A stretch of 21,973 bases of DNA from a virus. Position 1 is the first letter of the stretch. Each line of letters opens with the position of its first letter. Made by a program: the position numbers and the translations under genes. Under the pieces are notes generated by a model. It made no database searches and was not told the origin of the DNA. It saw only the letters and a list, made by a program, of their open reading frames with translations. Positions 13,906 to 21,379 of this stretch are shown in pieces. The DNA lies in IMG/VR virus record IMGVR_UViG_3300010413_000193, positions 1 to 21,973 of that record; one strand, given 5' to 3'.

Positions 13906-14132
13906 TACCTCCACTCCAAATCATATACTGGTTGGTCCCAGTACGTGAGGTATAAGTTCACGATGATATCGTCGTTGTATTTGATTGATTCATCTGGGTT
14001 TTGATACTGGTCCGCATCTTCATTGTAGGTGGCTTTGATTTTTCTCTTTTTCTTAAGCCATTTGTATACTTCGACTTTATAATCGTCAAGTGTTTTTGAT
14101 TCAGTTATGATGTGCCTGAATGTGTTTCCCAT
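13905..14132 (-). CDS. Small capsid-targeted protein, unknown
   Basis: The 75-residue protein begins MGNTFRHIITE followed by SKTLDD, one of the clearest targeting-peptide forms here (compare MRFRHYITE of protein A), cut site after E11. The mature part is a short basic helix (VEVYKWLKKKRKIKATY) and a strand-rich end (IIVNLYLTYWDQPVYDLEW). A T4 late promoter stands 30 bases upstream, as expected for a protein made in time for head assembly. It is first of three TAATG-coupled genes. Confidence 0.7.
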   Translation of the reverse strand: MGNTFRHIITESKTLDDYKVEVYKWLKKKRKIKATYNEDADQYQNPDESIKYNDDIIVNLYLTYWDQPVYDLEWR

Positions 14133-14162
14133 GGGAAGACCCTTGTTTTATATTATTTAAAC

Positions 14163-14170
14163 TATTTATA
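14163..14170 (-). promoter_or_regulatory. T4-type late promoter TATAAATA
   Basis: An exact TATAAATA on the minus strand, 30 bases before ATG 14132; AAGGG lies between. Confidence 0.75.
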
Positions 14171-14198
14171 TTACAAGCCAAAGGGCCTGGTAGAAATA

Positions 14199-14756
14199 TT
14201 AATCGACAGTAAATTTGATTTTCATCAGCGATGAAAATGCGGCTGCAAACTTTTTGGCATTACCGTTAGATACAATCCAGGCTTGTACGCCCGCATCAGA
14301 CATATAATTTGCTTGGTCTTTGAATCCCCCTCTTGTGAGACCCACATCTGCCATCATCTGCCGCGTGACGGCGTAAGCAAGGTCTATATTCGCTATCATT
14401 ATACCCTTCTGGTTGTATGCGTGGCCCAATTCACCGTCAGCCCGGATAGGTAGATATTTTGTATTACCCATCGAATCTTTATGGACTAGCGTGAATAGTG
14501 TTTTTGATTCATTCAATGACTCAATGTGTTCCCTGTGTTCCCTGTGTTCCCTGTGTTCCCTCAACGCATTTTCAAAGTACTCTTTATATCCCTCGTTTAT
14601 ACCAGCCATATTCTTAAAGATACTGGTGATATACGCATAGTCTTCCGCGTGTCCTTCTTCTGCAGCAGCGGCTTTTGCCTCTTTCCACTTTTTCTCGAGC
14701 TCTGCAATGCTCTTACCTGTCTCTTTTGCTACTTTTTTAATATATGGTGTTGGCAT
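14199..14756 (-). CDS. Two-domain internal-type protein with REH repeats
   Basis: The 185-residue protein has three parts. Residues 1-52 are a phage module with the pattern MPTPYIKKVAKETGKSIAEL then a helix with W, AK and EEGHAEDYAYITSIFKNMAG; similar KETGKS-E-W-AK-AYITxIFKKM modules occur in many large phage proteins without known function. Residues 66-77 are four copies of REH, encoded by a perfect 9-bp repeat. Then comes IESLNE followed by SKTLFTLV, which looks like an internal targeting or cleavage motif, and a C-terminal domain (86-185) of about 100 residues. This may be a linker-fused pair of packaged proteins. ATG 14756 follows AGGATAAAAC. Confidence 0.65.
   Translation of the reverse strand: MPTPYIKKVAKETGKSIAELEKKWKEAKAAAAEEGHAEDYAYITSIFKNMAGINEGYKEYFENALREHREHREHREHIESLNESKTLFTLVHKDSMGNTKYLPIRADGELGHAYNQKGIMIANIDLAYAVTRQMMADVGLTRGGFKDQANYMSDAGVQAWIVSNGNAKKFAAAFSSLMKIKFTVD
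14525..14560. repeat. 9-bp tandem repeat, 4 perfect copies
   Basis: The unit TGTGTTCCC repeats four times head to tail and encodes Arg-Glu-His four times between the two domains of the gene at 14199-14756. Confidence 0.9.
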
Positions 14757-14759
14757 GTT

Positions 14760-14927
14760 TTATCCTATGTTAAGTTTGTTAATGAATTTTTGAACATCGC
14801 GGTTCGCCTTGATTTCTGCATCAGTTACACCAGCAAGCTCTCTGAGGTCCCCGCTTTCACCTTCACTGAATGTAGGATCGTGTCCATTACAAACAACGGC
14901 CGATTCAAATAATTCACAGAATTTTAT
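14760..14927 (-). pseudogene. 55-codon frame with targeting peptide but ATA start
   Basis: This otherwise empty gap holds a protein-like frame ending in TAA four bases before the next ATG. It reads IKFCELFES then a polar helical body with ELAGVTDAEIKANRDVQKFI. KFCELFE matches the targeting peptides around it (Alt MELITELFDE). There is no ATG, GTG or TTG in frame after the last stop; the only place for a start is ATA at 14925-14927, overlapping the upstream TAA as ATAA. One G-to-A change from the ATGA overlap used elsewhere here would give this. Alternatives are that it was the frameshifted C-terminus of the gene at 14924-15394, or that ATA is used at low efficiency. Confidence 0.6.
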
Positions 14928-15394
14928 AGTTTAGCCCCGATATCAGATTTAACAATTAGCTTCTTGATTTCAGAAAAAATCTTGATTTCGTTTTTGATAT
15001 TGATGCCGAGTTTCTTTGCATCTTGCGCCGGCATGGCCTTGAGCTGCTCGATGACGTCATCTGATGTCCAGGCCCCATCGGATACCTTGTAGTATAGTTT
15101 TCGTAGATCTTCTAGGTCGAACGCGGTAGCCTCTTCCATTGCCCCGATGTATCCTGTCAATACATCCTTAGCCCATTTATACGACATCCCTTTTTTCGCT
15201 GCTGCTTTATCGACTTTTACGAAAAATAATGCATTACTAATTAGAACGTTTTTCTCATCATCCGGAACATCATAAGCGTCAATCATCTTGAGCGCATCGC
15301 TCAAGGTCATTCCTTTTTTTGCCGCTCGCCTTAAGTCTTGGGTAAGGCCGTAGACGCTGTTGTCAGTAGACTCCGTAAAAATTTTATGAAACAT
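14924..15394 (-). CDS. Capsid-targeted helical protein, unknown
   Basis: The product is 156 residues from ATG 15394 (MFHKIFTE then STDN), chosen over an upstream TTG at 15400 because it gives the targeting form seen in neighbours and follows AAAGGG at a fair distance. The body is almost all helical, Ala/Lys/Asp-rich, with repeated-looking segments AAKKGMTLSDALKMIDAY and AAKKGMSYKWAKDVLTGY (two copies of an AAKKGM-x(4)-A unit). It resembles small basic DNA-associated internal proteins in composition only. An A insertion in the last codons would extend it into the 14760-14927 frame. Confidence 0.65.
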   Translation of the reverse strand: MFHKIFTESTDNSVYGLTQDLRRAAKKGMTLSDALKMIDAYDVPDDEKNVLISNALFFVKVDKAAAKKGMSYKWAKDVLTGYIGAMEEATAFDLEDLRKLYYKVSDGAWTSDDVIEQLKAMPAQDAKKLGINIKNEIKIFSEIKKLIVKSDIGAKL

Positions 15395-15406
15395 AGTCAA
15401 TTCCCT

Positions 15407-16915
15407 TTATTTCGAATACACTTTCACATATTCCTCGTAGAATGGCCAAACACACTTCGGTGTGTTTTCTTTGAAGTATTTATAGTCGTCGAGGTTTGCA
15501 ATAATTTTCGTTGCACTGATATCGTCATCCGTTCTCGGTGTTTCTACAACATGCATACCTCTGTTTTTCGATAACATTTTTGAATAACTTTCAACACGGT
15601 CGGACCCTGCCAGGACAAAGTTGATGTTGTTATGTGTTTTATTCATAATGGTAAACAGGTTCCCAGTGCTTGCGTTGATGATTTCAATACCAGGAAAACA
15701 GGCTTCTAAGATTTTGTTCCGGAGTTCCTTGGTACCCTTAGTTTCTTTGCTAGATACAAGAGCAACTGTCACTGTATCATATTTAACGGTAGCCTCTTTA
15801 ATAATATTGTAGTGTGCTTTTGTGAGAACCCGCATTTTACCTAGGAACAACGCGCCCTGATTACCCGGCATCGTTTTAGTCAGCACCATTCTTGCGGTTA
15901 GCTGGATATCCTCTTTTACTTGGTCTTCCGTTTTTTTGATATGTGTAAACGGGACGTTGTATGTTTTAAGTTTTCTTGCAACTTCTCGTAGTGCAGGCTG
16001 AAGGTCCCCTTCTTTAATGTCGGCGATAATCTCGTCCACTGATTTGTTTACCTTTTTCCAGTAGTCATCTTCGTACGACATATCACCACGATATTTATCT
16101 TTGATTGTGGCACGAGCAGCCTGGTCGACTTGATACTCTTGCTGGAATTTGATGATAACATCACCATACTTGATGACAACTCCTTCTTCTTTTCCCCCGT
16201 ACTTGGACTCTACGTCTAGGAACAGCTGGGAAATACCCTGGATAATGGCATCTTGGTCATCCCAATTTATATCGGATGAACGATACAAGCTGTTCAGTTC
16301 TTTATCAACAATACCCTGAGCAAAATCTTTCTTATTGCCAAGCACGCCTTTAAATAAAACTGCCGGCGTATCTAGGTTCATTTCCTTAGCATAAAGGTCT
16401 CGTTTTGAAGTATCGAACCCTTGGGGTTTCGTTATGAGTTTACCTTGTTTGGTGGACCACGTGGATTTTGTATGGCCGATTAAAACCATGCCGTGCTTCT
16501 TGGTGTAGGATGAAGATAATGTGGGCTTAGACATCAAGAATTCAACAAATAATTCAGTACCTACCGGTATATTATTTTTTCTTAATTTAAACAGGTGGTC
16601 CCACACAAACGAGAATTGTGCGTTATTGATAGAGTTTTTCTTGATAATGGCTTTCGGGATAAATGTATGTTCGTCACTAAACATCATGTTGCCCTTGTAG
16701 GCGACAATCCAGTCCTCTTCTGCCCTGCCGGTATTTGCTTGTTTTACTAACGTAAGTTTGGTTCCGTCAGTTTTATGCTCGACTACGACGTTGGATGTTA
16801 AGAAGGCACTCTTTTTCTCATCTGACGAAAGGTACTTGTTTCCATTTTGGATAGAAATATCCAGTTGCCCCTTTGATTCGCTGATGTACTGCTTGAATGA
16901 ACCTAGTTTGCCCAC
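15407..16915 (-). CDS. Capsid-targeted ligase-NMNAT-like fusion enzyme
   Basis: This 502-residue protein has three parts. Residues 1-13 (MGKLGSFKQYISE) are a targeting peptide. About 25-275 is a nucleotidyltransferase of the RNA/DNA-ligase superfamily: motif I EHKTDGTK with lysine 48 as probable AMP-accepting residue, motif III ELFVEF (E125), motif IV EEGVVIK (243-249), motif V VIIKFQ (K256). About 353-480 is a cytidylyltransferase/NMN-adenylyltransferase fold: GALFLGKMRVLTKAHYNII, where T-x-x-H (H368) stands for the usual HxGH, LAGSDR (435-440), and ISATKI (466-471) for ISxTxxR. The GTG start follows AAAGGGAAAATAA. Such cytidylyltransferase-like domains occur in T4-like cyanophages with similar N-termini. 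The substrate is not evident; RNA repair, NAD synthesis or RNA capping are possibilities. Confidence 0.7.
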   Translation of the reverse strand: MGKLGSFKQYISESKGQLDISIQNGNKYLSSDEKKSAFLTSNVVVEHKTDGTKLTLVKQANTGRAEEDWIVAYKGNMMFSDEHTFIPKAIIKKNSINNAQFSFVWDHLFKLRKNNIPVGTELFVEFLMSKPTLSSSYTKKHGMVLIGHTKSTWSTKQGKLITKPQGFDTSKRDLYAKEMNLDTPAVLFKGVLGNKKDFAQGIVDKELNSLYRSSDINWDDQDAIIQGISQLFLDVESKYGGKEEGVVIKYGDVIIKFQQEYQVDQAARATIKDKYRGDMSYEDDYWKKVNKSVDEIIADIKEGDLQPALREVARKLKTYNVPFTHIKKTEDQVKEDIQLTARMVLTKTMPGNQGALFLGKMRVLTKAHYNIIKEATVKYDTVTVALVSSKETKGTKELRNKILEACFPGIEIINASTGNLFTIMNKTHNNINFVLAGSDRVESYSKMLSKNRGMHVVETPRTDDDISATKIIANLDDYKYFKENTPKCVWPFYEEYVKVYSK

Positions 16916-16941
16916 TTATTTTCCCTTTGTATTTTTATGGT

Positions 16942-16965
16942 ATATTATAACCTGATTTTACTGAA
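16942..16965 (-). promoter_or_regulatory. Phage promoter TTCAG-N11-TATAATAT (copy 4)
   Basis: TTCAG at 16961-16965, 11-base spacer, TATAATAT at 16942-16949 on the minus strand, 26 bases before the GTG of the ligase-NMNAT-like gene. Confidence 0.65.
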
Positions 16966-16972
16966 TAAAACG

Positions 16973-17269
16973 TTAAAGTTCTTCGTCTTCATCTTCTGGA
17001 TGAGTAACAGGAGAAACCATGAAACCAACGACAGGTTGGTCCGTTCCGGCTGTATCGAATTTTCTAAGGTCTAGTCGGTATTCAGAATCTCCCACAGTGA
17101 TGTCATAAGTCTTGGTGACTTGACCCATGTCCATGTTTTCAATGTGTTTGAACGAATACATATCCCCGCCGTACTTGTTCTTTAACCATGTGGTGGCATC
17201 TTTGATTGCTTTTGCCACGTCGAACTCGCCCTCGTCGATACGAGAGCGGTATTGCTTAAATGATGTCAT
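16973..17269 (-). CDS. Small capsid-targeted protein, unknown
   Basis: The 98-residue protein begins MTSFKQYRSRIDE then GEFD; FKQY is shared with the ligase-fusion gene downstream and RIDE is a gp21-type site (E13). The mature part is alpha-beta: helix AIKDATTWLKNKYG, then strands TKTYDITVGDSEYRLDLRKF and VVGFMVSPVTH, and an acidic tail. A late promoter and AAGGATTATC lie upstream. No family is recognised. Confidence 0.65.
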   Translation of the reverse strand: MTSFKQYRSRIDEGEFDVAKAIKDATTWLKNKYGGDMYSFKHIENMDMGQVTKTYDITVGDSEYRLDLRKFDTAGTDQPVVGFMVSPVTHPEDEDEEL

Positions 17270-17293
17270 GATAATCCTTAGCAGATTTTTATT

Positions 17294-17301
17294 TATTTAT
17301 A
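17294..17301 (-). promoter_or_regulatory. T4-type late promoter TATAAATA
   Basis: An exact TATAAATA on the minus strand, 24 bases before ATG 17269. Confidence 0.75.
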
Positions 17302-17311
17302 ATGGTTCGGC

Positions 17312-18676
17312 TTAATACAGTTTAGCAAAAGGACCAAAAACAGCACCCTTCTTCTGAGATAAGAACAACATACTGGTGATAAGATCGGATATCTTATCAG
17401 GCGATAACGAGAACAACTGGCCCATAAAGTCTATCTGCATAAGCTTAGACATCGCGATCGTCGGGTCTCCATTAAACCCACTAACCATATTTTCGTAGAA
17501 CTCCGTCTTGTTAATTGACGTCTCAGCATGGGGTTCCATTCTGACATACTGGTCGTAGAACTTAGTCTTCTGCTTTTCGAAATCTGCCGTTGTCTTCGGG
17601 TACATTTTGTGGCTGTTGTTCAGTGATAATCCATAGTCATCCATCAGCGAGGAAAGCATGTCAAGGGGAACTTTACCCATCCTAGCCGCGCCCGCGCCCT
17701 TTGCAGTAGCTTCAAATTTCAAGTTAGAAATACCTTTGGTATTTTGGCGGACTTGCATTACAGCATAAATTGAGTTTTTATCCGAAATGGTTATAACAGT
17801 ATCGGTAGTTTTGAATTTACCCCCACTCACAGAGATGTGAGATTTAACTGCGCTAATATGATACTTGAAATCCGATTTAAACCCCTTTTCATTAAGGTTG
17901 ACCTCCTCCCATCTGGCAGTCTTACCTGACATTTTTTTGAGAGAGATTCCCACTACTTCGTTTCTCCAGTACATTTCACGCAATACGGCATTAAATTGAG
18001 AGATAGGCCCGTCTGCAGCGCTTATGAGGATTTTTTTGTTCTTCTCGAGATTATTGACTAGCCAGATATCAGCAGGATTCCACGAGTCTTTCTTCGATAT
18101 GCCATACTTGGCTTTCACCAGATCAGTGATAAAGTCCATGAATCCCCCGTCCCTGGAAAAGTGGGTAAACTTAACCCGACCTAATTCAGCACACGTCTTC
18201 TTCTGCTGCTCGAAGAATGTATCCATCCAGTCAGAATCAACCTTAGGATACAGGTTAACTATTTCATCAGTGCAATCTTTTAAGAATTTCTTTTTGTCTT
18301 TGTATCCGCCGACTTTCAGCCCCATCTCGATTGCGTAAAGAGAGCATCTCTCCTGCATTGCAGTTGTCTTGGCGTCAATCTGGCCCCCACCCATACCGGA
18401 ATAAGGAGACTTATCGATTTCGGACCATTTGTATAGGTTGCCCGTTTTGGAGTCCTCAAAAATAGGAGCGTACCCGCTTCCGAGTTTCAAGAGTTTTTCA
18501 ACACCATTCTGACTCCCCTTTTCTATCTCTTTGAGGAGTTTCTTCACTGGGTCGTTCTGCTTGATAACGATTTTCTTAGCGCCTATTTTAACAGGGTTTT
18601 TTGACATAATGTCTTTTGCTAAAAGATTAAGATATGGTTTACCGAATGAGTATTCGCTCTTTCCAAAATTAGCCAT
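17312..18676 (-). CDS. Large unknown protein, possible nuclease-like core
   Basis: This 454-residue soluble protein has no targeting peptide and is encoded directly after the NTase-fold gene (TAAATG spacing), so the two are made together. The central part has QERCSLYAIEMG (109-120), then WNPADIWLV (199-207), then a helix with ISQFNAVLREMY and VVGISLKKMSG (241-251). An acid helix, a PADI strand with D203 and an SLKK strand in that order recall PD-(D/E)xK nucleases such as some type II restriction enzymes, where the middle acid is often replaced. This is a by-eye resemblance. ATG 18676 follows AGGGGAATAA. Confidence 0.6.
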   Translation of the reverse strand: MANFGKSEYSFGKPYLNLLAKDIMSKNPVKIGAKKIVIKQNDPVKKLLKEIEKGSQNGVEKLLKLGSGYAPIFEDSKTGNLYKWSEIDKSPYSGMGGGQIDAKTTAMQERCSLYAIEMGLKVGGYKDKKKFLKDCTDEIVNLYPKVDSDWMDTFFEQQKKTCAELGRVKFTHFSRDGGFMDFITDLVKAKYGISKKDSWNPADIWLVNNLEKNKKILISAADGPISQFNAVLREMYWRNEVVGISLKKMSGKTARWEEVNLNEKGFKSDFKYHISAVKSHISVSGGKFKTTDTVITISDKNSIYAVMQVRQNTKGISNLKFEATAKGAGAARMGKVPLDMLSSLMDDYGLSLNNSHKMYPKTTADFEKQKTKFYDQYVRMEPHAETSINKTEFYENMVSGFNGDPTIAMSKLMQIDFMGQLFSLSPDKISDLITSMLFLSQKKGAVFGPFAKLY

Positions 18677-19897
18677 TTATTCCCCTGTGAATTTTCCTCG
18701 GAAACCAGTTGGAGTGGATTCTGATACTTTCATTTTACCATAACTTTTGTAATATTCATCTGCAATTGATGTATAATCGGGCAAATAGCTGAACCTTTTT
18801 CTCATAAGGTTCAACATCCCGGATTTAATCTCAAAGTCAAGAGCTGGGTTACCTCTTTCAAGGCCCTGTGCTCCTTTGCCGATGGTTCTTTCTATCATGC
18901 GATCATATGTGTTTTTGATCGATTTCTTATCCAGGTGCTTCTGCATAAGGTCTAATAAGCCGACAAAACTCCACATTTTCTTAATATCAGAACTCGTGTG
19001 TTTCGCATTAAAGAATACTTCAAAAATGGACTCTAGGCTTTGTGTATAGTTAGAGTCCTTTGTTTTCTTCTCAATGAACACATCTTTTCCGTCAATCTGC
19101 CAATCTTGCTTCTCAAAGGCAGTACGGAGTCCATGGTCGACGCTGAATTTCAGGTTAGTCAGTTTGGTGTATGGTTGGCCGCCTTTAATACGAATCTTGT
19201 AGTTACTTTCTGTGCTTTTATCGGATACGACGAAGATGTCCTCACGCATAGAAGCACCCCCGGCAATTGAGATCAATAAGTATTTGTGGGCGACACCTTT
19301 TTGACCGGCTTTCAAGTCCTCGAACGAGCTACTGTGTGCAAACTTAGCGAATTCGTCTGGCGCCCCTTCAGGAGAGACATTAAGCATCTCAAAGTCAACC
19401 TGAGCAGGAACCCTGTACCCATTTTTGAACGTCATCATGAAAACAGAGTTAATCTGATTTGCTAGTTTGTCGTAACTGCCACGGTTGTTACCCATGTACT
19501 CGACGCCAGGAACAATCTCTTTGCCCTCTACTGTCTTAAGAAGTCTCCAAAGATCTGCTGCCTTATTTTTGTCTATGATAACATCGATATCACCAGAGTG
19601 GGTCTTATGCGCCATGATTTCATCATCCGTGTAGTCGTCGCTGAAAATGAAACTGGTGGAACCATTAAACATAACGCCGTTATCCAATAGTTTTTCGTCG
19701 ACCCAAAGAAACTCGCCAAATTTAGACTTAAACATCTTATTCAGTTTCTTGAACATTTTAATCGAGTTTTCACGGAACTCTTTGCGAGTTGAACGAGTCA
19801 TATCAATCTTTTGGGCCTCTAACGGTTTTCCTCCAACATCGATAGTAAGGTTACCACCTTCGTTCATGTTTTTCTTTTTGAAATCTTTGAAACTCAC
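18677..19897 (-). CDS. Capsid-targeted nucleotidyltransferase-fold protein
   Basis: The 406-residue protein begins MSFKDFKKKNMNE then GGNL, a longer targeting peptide with a site after E13. Residues about 75-172 carry the polymerase-beta-type nucleotidyltransferase signature: MFNGSTSFIF with G79-S80, SGDIDVIID with metal-binding D103 and D105, and the third acid D168 in VPAQVDFEML. Enzymes of this fold move NMPs onto RNA, proteins or antibiotics. The C-terminal 200 residues are helical and may bind the substrate. A GTG start (19897) follows AAGG and overlaps the region of the preceding stop. The partner gene follows at once. The substrate is unknown. Confidence 0.65.
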   Translation of the reverse strand: MSFKDFKKKNMNEGGNLTIDVGGKPLEAQKIDMTRSTRKEFRENSIKMFKKLNKMFKSKFGEFLWVDEKLLDNGVMFNGSTSFIFSDDYTDDEIMAHKTHSGDIDVIIDKNKAADLWRLLKTVEGKEIVPGVEYMGNNRGSYDKLANQINSVFMMTFKNGYRVPAQVDFEMLNVSPEGAPDEFAKFAHSSSFEDLKAGQKGVAHKYLLISIAGGASMREDIFVVSDKSTESNYKIRIKGGQPYTKLTNLKFSVDHGLRTAFEKQDWQIDGKDVFIEKKTKDSNYTQSLESIFEVFFNAKHTSSDIKKMWSFVGLLDLMQKHLDKKSIKNTYDRMIERTIGKGAQGLERGNPALDFEIKSGMLNLMRKRFSYLPDYTSIADEYYKSYGKMKVSESTPTGFRGKFTGE

Positions 19898-19898
19898 A

Positions 19899-20111
19899 TT
19901 ATAACCTTGTATTCAGTATTTTTTCACGTTGTTTTTTAAGCGCATCAACTTGTGCCCAAAACATTTTTTCTTCGGATAGATCCGCGTCTGTTGGAATATT
20001 TTTCAGGAGCTTATCGATTTCTTTGTTGATTTTGCTGGCCGCTTTGAGTCGGGCTATATGGTTTTCATCAAGCGCATCGAAGAAGTACTGTTTTAATTCT
20101 GATTGGCTCAT
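19899..20111 (-). CDS. Small helical protein, unknown
   Basis: The product is 70 residues from ATG 20111 (MSQSELKQYFFD). An in-frame ATG at 20123 exists, but the GGGGGAT site four bases before 20111 and a late promoter 24 bases before it favour the shorter form; from 20123 the leader would be only a few bases. It is a helical, charged coiled-coil-like protein (about 15-66, ARLKAASKINKEIDKLLK). The SELKQYFFDALDE start slightly resembles a targeting peptide but lacks the clear pattern. It leads into the NTase gene. Confidence 0.6.
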   Translation of the reverse strand: MSQSELKQYFFDALDENHIARLKAASKINKEIDKLLKNIPTDADLSEEKMFWAQVDALKKQREKILNTRL

Positions 20112-20135
20112 AACATCCCCCATCTTTAAGTGTTA

Positions 20136-20143
20136 TATTTATA
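20136..20143 (-). promoter_or_regulatory. T4-type late promoter TATAAATA
   Basis: An exact TATAAATA on the minus strand overlapping the last codons of the PIG-L gene, 24 bases before ATG 20111. It would start the late transcript carrying the NTase and its partner. Confidence 0.7.
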
Positions 20144-20795
20144 ACCAGTTGAATGACCTCACAAGCTCAAATGCTTCGGCGCGGTTCATGCCGGTCTTCA
20201 TCCCGTGATACTCAGCCATCATTCGCAGGCCATGGGCGCTTCTGGGGTGTGGTGTTTTTCGAACCTCTGTCACATAACACCCAAGTGATTGTACTTTTTG
20301 TTCGATGGAATCACTTATCTCGAAAAATACATTGGGGCTGAATTTTATTGGATAATTCCACTCAGAGCTAGATGGTACCTCATATGCGTAGACATGTTTA
20401 ACATTGGATGCATATGGTCTAGTTGCTACCAGCGTTGCATCTGCAACGACCCGGTGGTCTAGGTTCAAATCATTGCCTGAATGGGTGAATACTATAGAAG
20501 GATTAACCCGGGACAGCACCTGCGATATCTCATCCGCGAACCAAGACCGCTCATACATATCAAATCGTTGGTCGTCGAAGTGCTTCATTGTGATATTTTT
20601 ACTTGGTATCCCAATTACTCCGGCCGCCTTGACCGCATAAGTTGGATTACTCCGGTTTCTTCCGCCGCTCAGTATCAGAACATGGGCTTCTGCCCCCTTT
20701 TTGATCATCTCTGATACAGTACCGTAACAAAACACTTCGTCATCTGGGTGTGCTGCTATGATTAATATAGATTCATTGCCATCGGATGGTTGCAT
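20139..20795 (-). CDS. PIG-L (LmbE-type) deacetylase
   Basis: This 218-residue zinc-dependent de-N-acetylase of the PIG-L/LmbE family removes acetyl groups from N-acetylglucosamine-type sugars. The zinc site motif AHPDDE (15-20) follows the first strand ILIIAAHPD, and the second metal motif is in THSGNDLNLDHRVVADAT (NLDH, with the HxxD-type histidine). The length is typical. There is no signal peptide, so it acts in the cytoplasm, perhaps on a sugar nucleotide, a modified base or host wall precursors. It overlaps the phosphoesterase gene by 34 bases, so the two are made together. Confidence 0.88.
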   Translation of the reverse strand: MQPSDGNESILIIAAHPDDEVFCYGTVSEMIKKGAEAHVLILSGGRNRSNPTYAVKAAGVIGIPSKNITMKHFDDQRFDMYERSWFADEISQVLSRVNPSIVFTHSGNDLNLDHRVVADATLVATRPYASNVKHVYAYEVPSSSEWNYPIKFSPNVFFEISDSIEQKVQSLGCYVTEVRKTPHPRSAHGLRMMAEYHGMKTGMNRAEAFELVRSFNWL

Positions 20796-21379
20796 ATTTG
20801 GACATCTCCGTTTTCAAATAATTCATGGATTTTATCGAAGTCGACAGGAGTAAATCCGTTCAAATCAGCGGATACATTGAATCTCCAGCCGCCCCGAGCA
20901 TCTACGTGTTGGTGACCGTGGATAAGCTTATTACATTTTGATTTCGCAAAAATAGAATCCAGTTCTCGTTCTGCAGGCTTAATCCAGTCCTCCTGGACGG
21001 TTAAATCCAGCGGATAGTGACAGATAAAATATGGACCAATCTCGAGATAATCGTACACCGCAGAAAATCCCATCTGAATATATGCCTTGTTTTTCAGGTG
21101 GTCATGATTCCCGCGGACTAAAATATGCGTCCCGTTTAGAGAATCGAATGTTTCTTTTAGCCACTCTTTGCGGCCTTTTATCCCAGCACTGAAATCACCG
21201 ACATGAATTACCAGATCGTCAGGTGAAACCACGTTGTTGTGATTTTCAACCATCGCATCCCGCATTTCGTATTCATCTTTGAAACCGCGTGCGCAGTACT
21301 TGATTATATTCTTATGTCCATAGTGTTCGTCAGATATAAACCAGACCTTTCTTGCGTTTTTAATTGTTGTCTCTAACAT
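20762..21379 (-). CDS. Calcineurin-like metallophosphoesterase
   Basis: This 205-residue protein has the ordered metal motifs of the family: SDEHYGHKNI (D-x-H form, about 16-25), VIHVGDFS, VRGNHDH, CHYPLD, and HGHQH. The extra H after DEHYGH is typical of phage and bacterial phosphoesterases that cut phosphodiesters or small nucleotides. The enzyme is cytoplasmic. The gene overlaps both neighbours (20 bases with the co-chaperonin, 34 with the PIG-L gene), so the three form one unit. The substrate is not evident. Confidence 0.88.
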   Translation of the reverse strand: MLETTIKNARKVWFISDEHYGHKNIIKYCARGFKDEYEMRDAMVENHNNVVSPDDLVIHVGDFSAGIKGRKEWLKETFDSLNGTHILVRGNHDHLKNKAYIQMGFSAVYDYLEIGPYFICHYPLDLTVQEDWIKPAERELDSIFAKSKCNKLIHGHQHVDARGGWRFNVSADLNGFTPVDFDKIHELFENGDVQICNHPMAMNLY

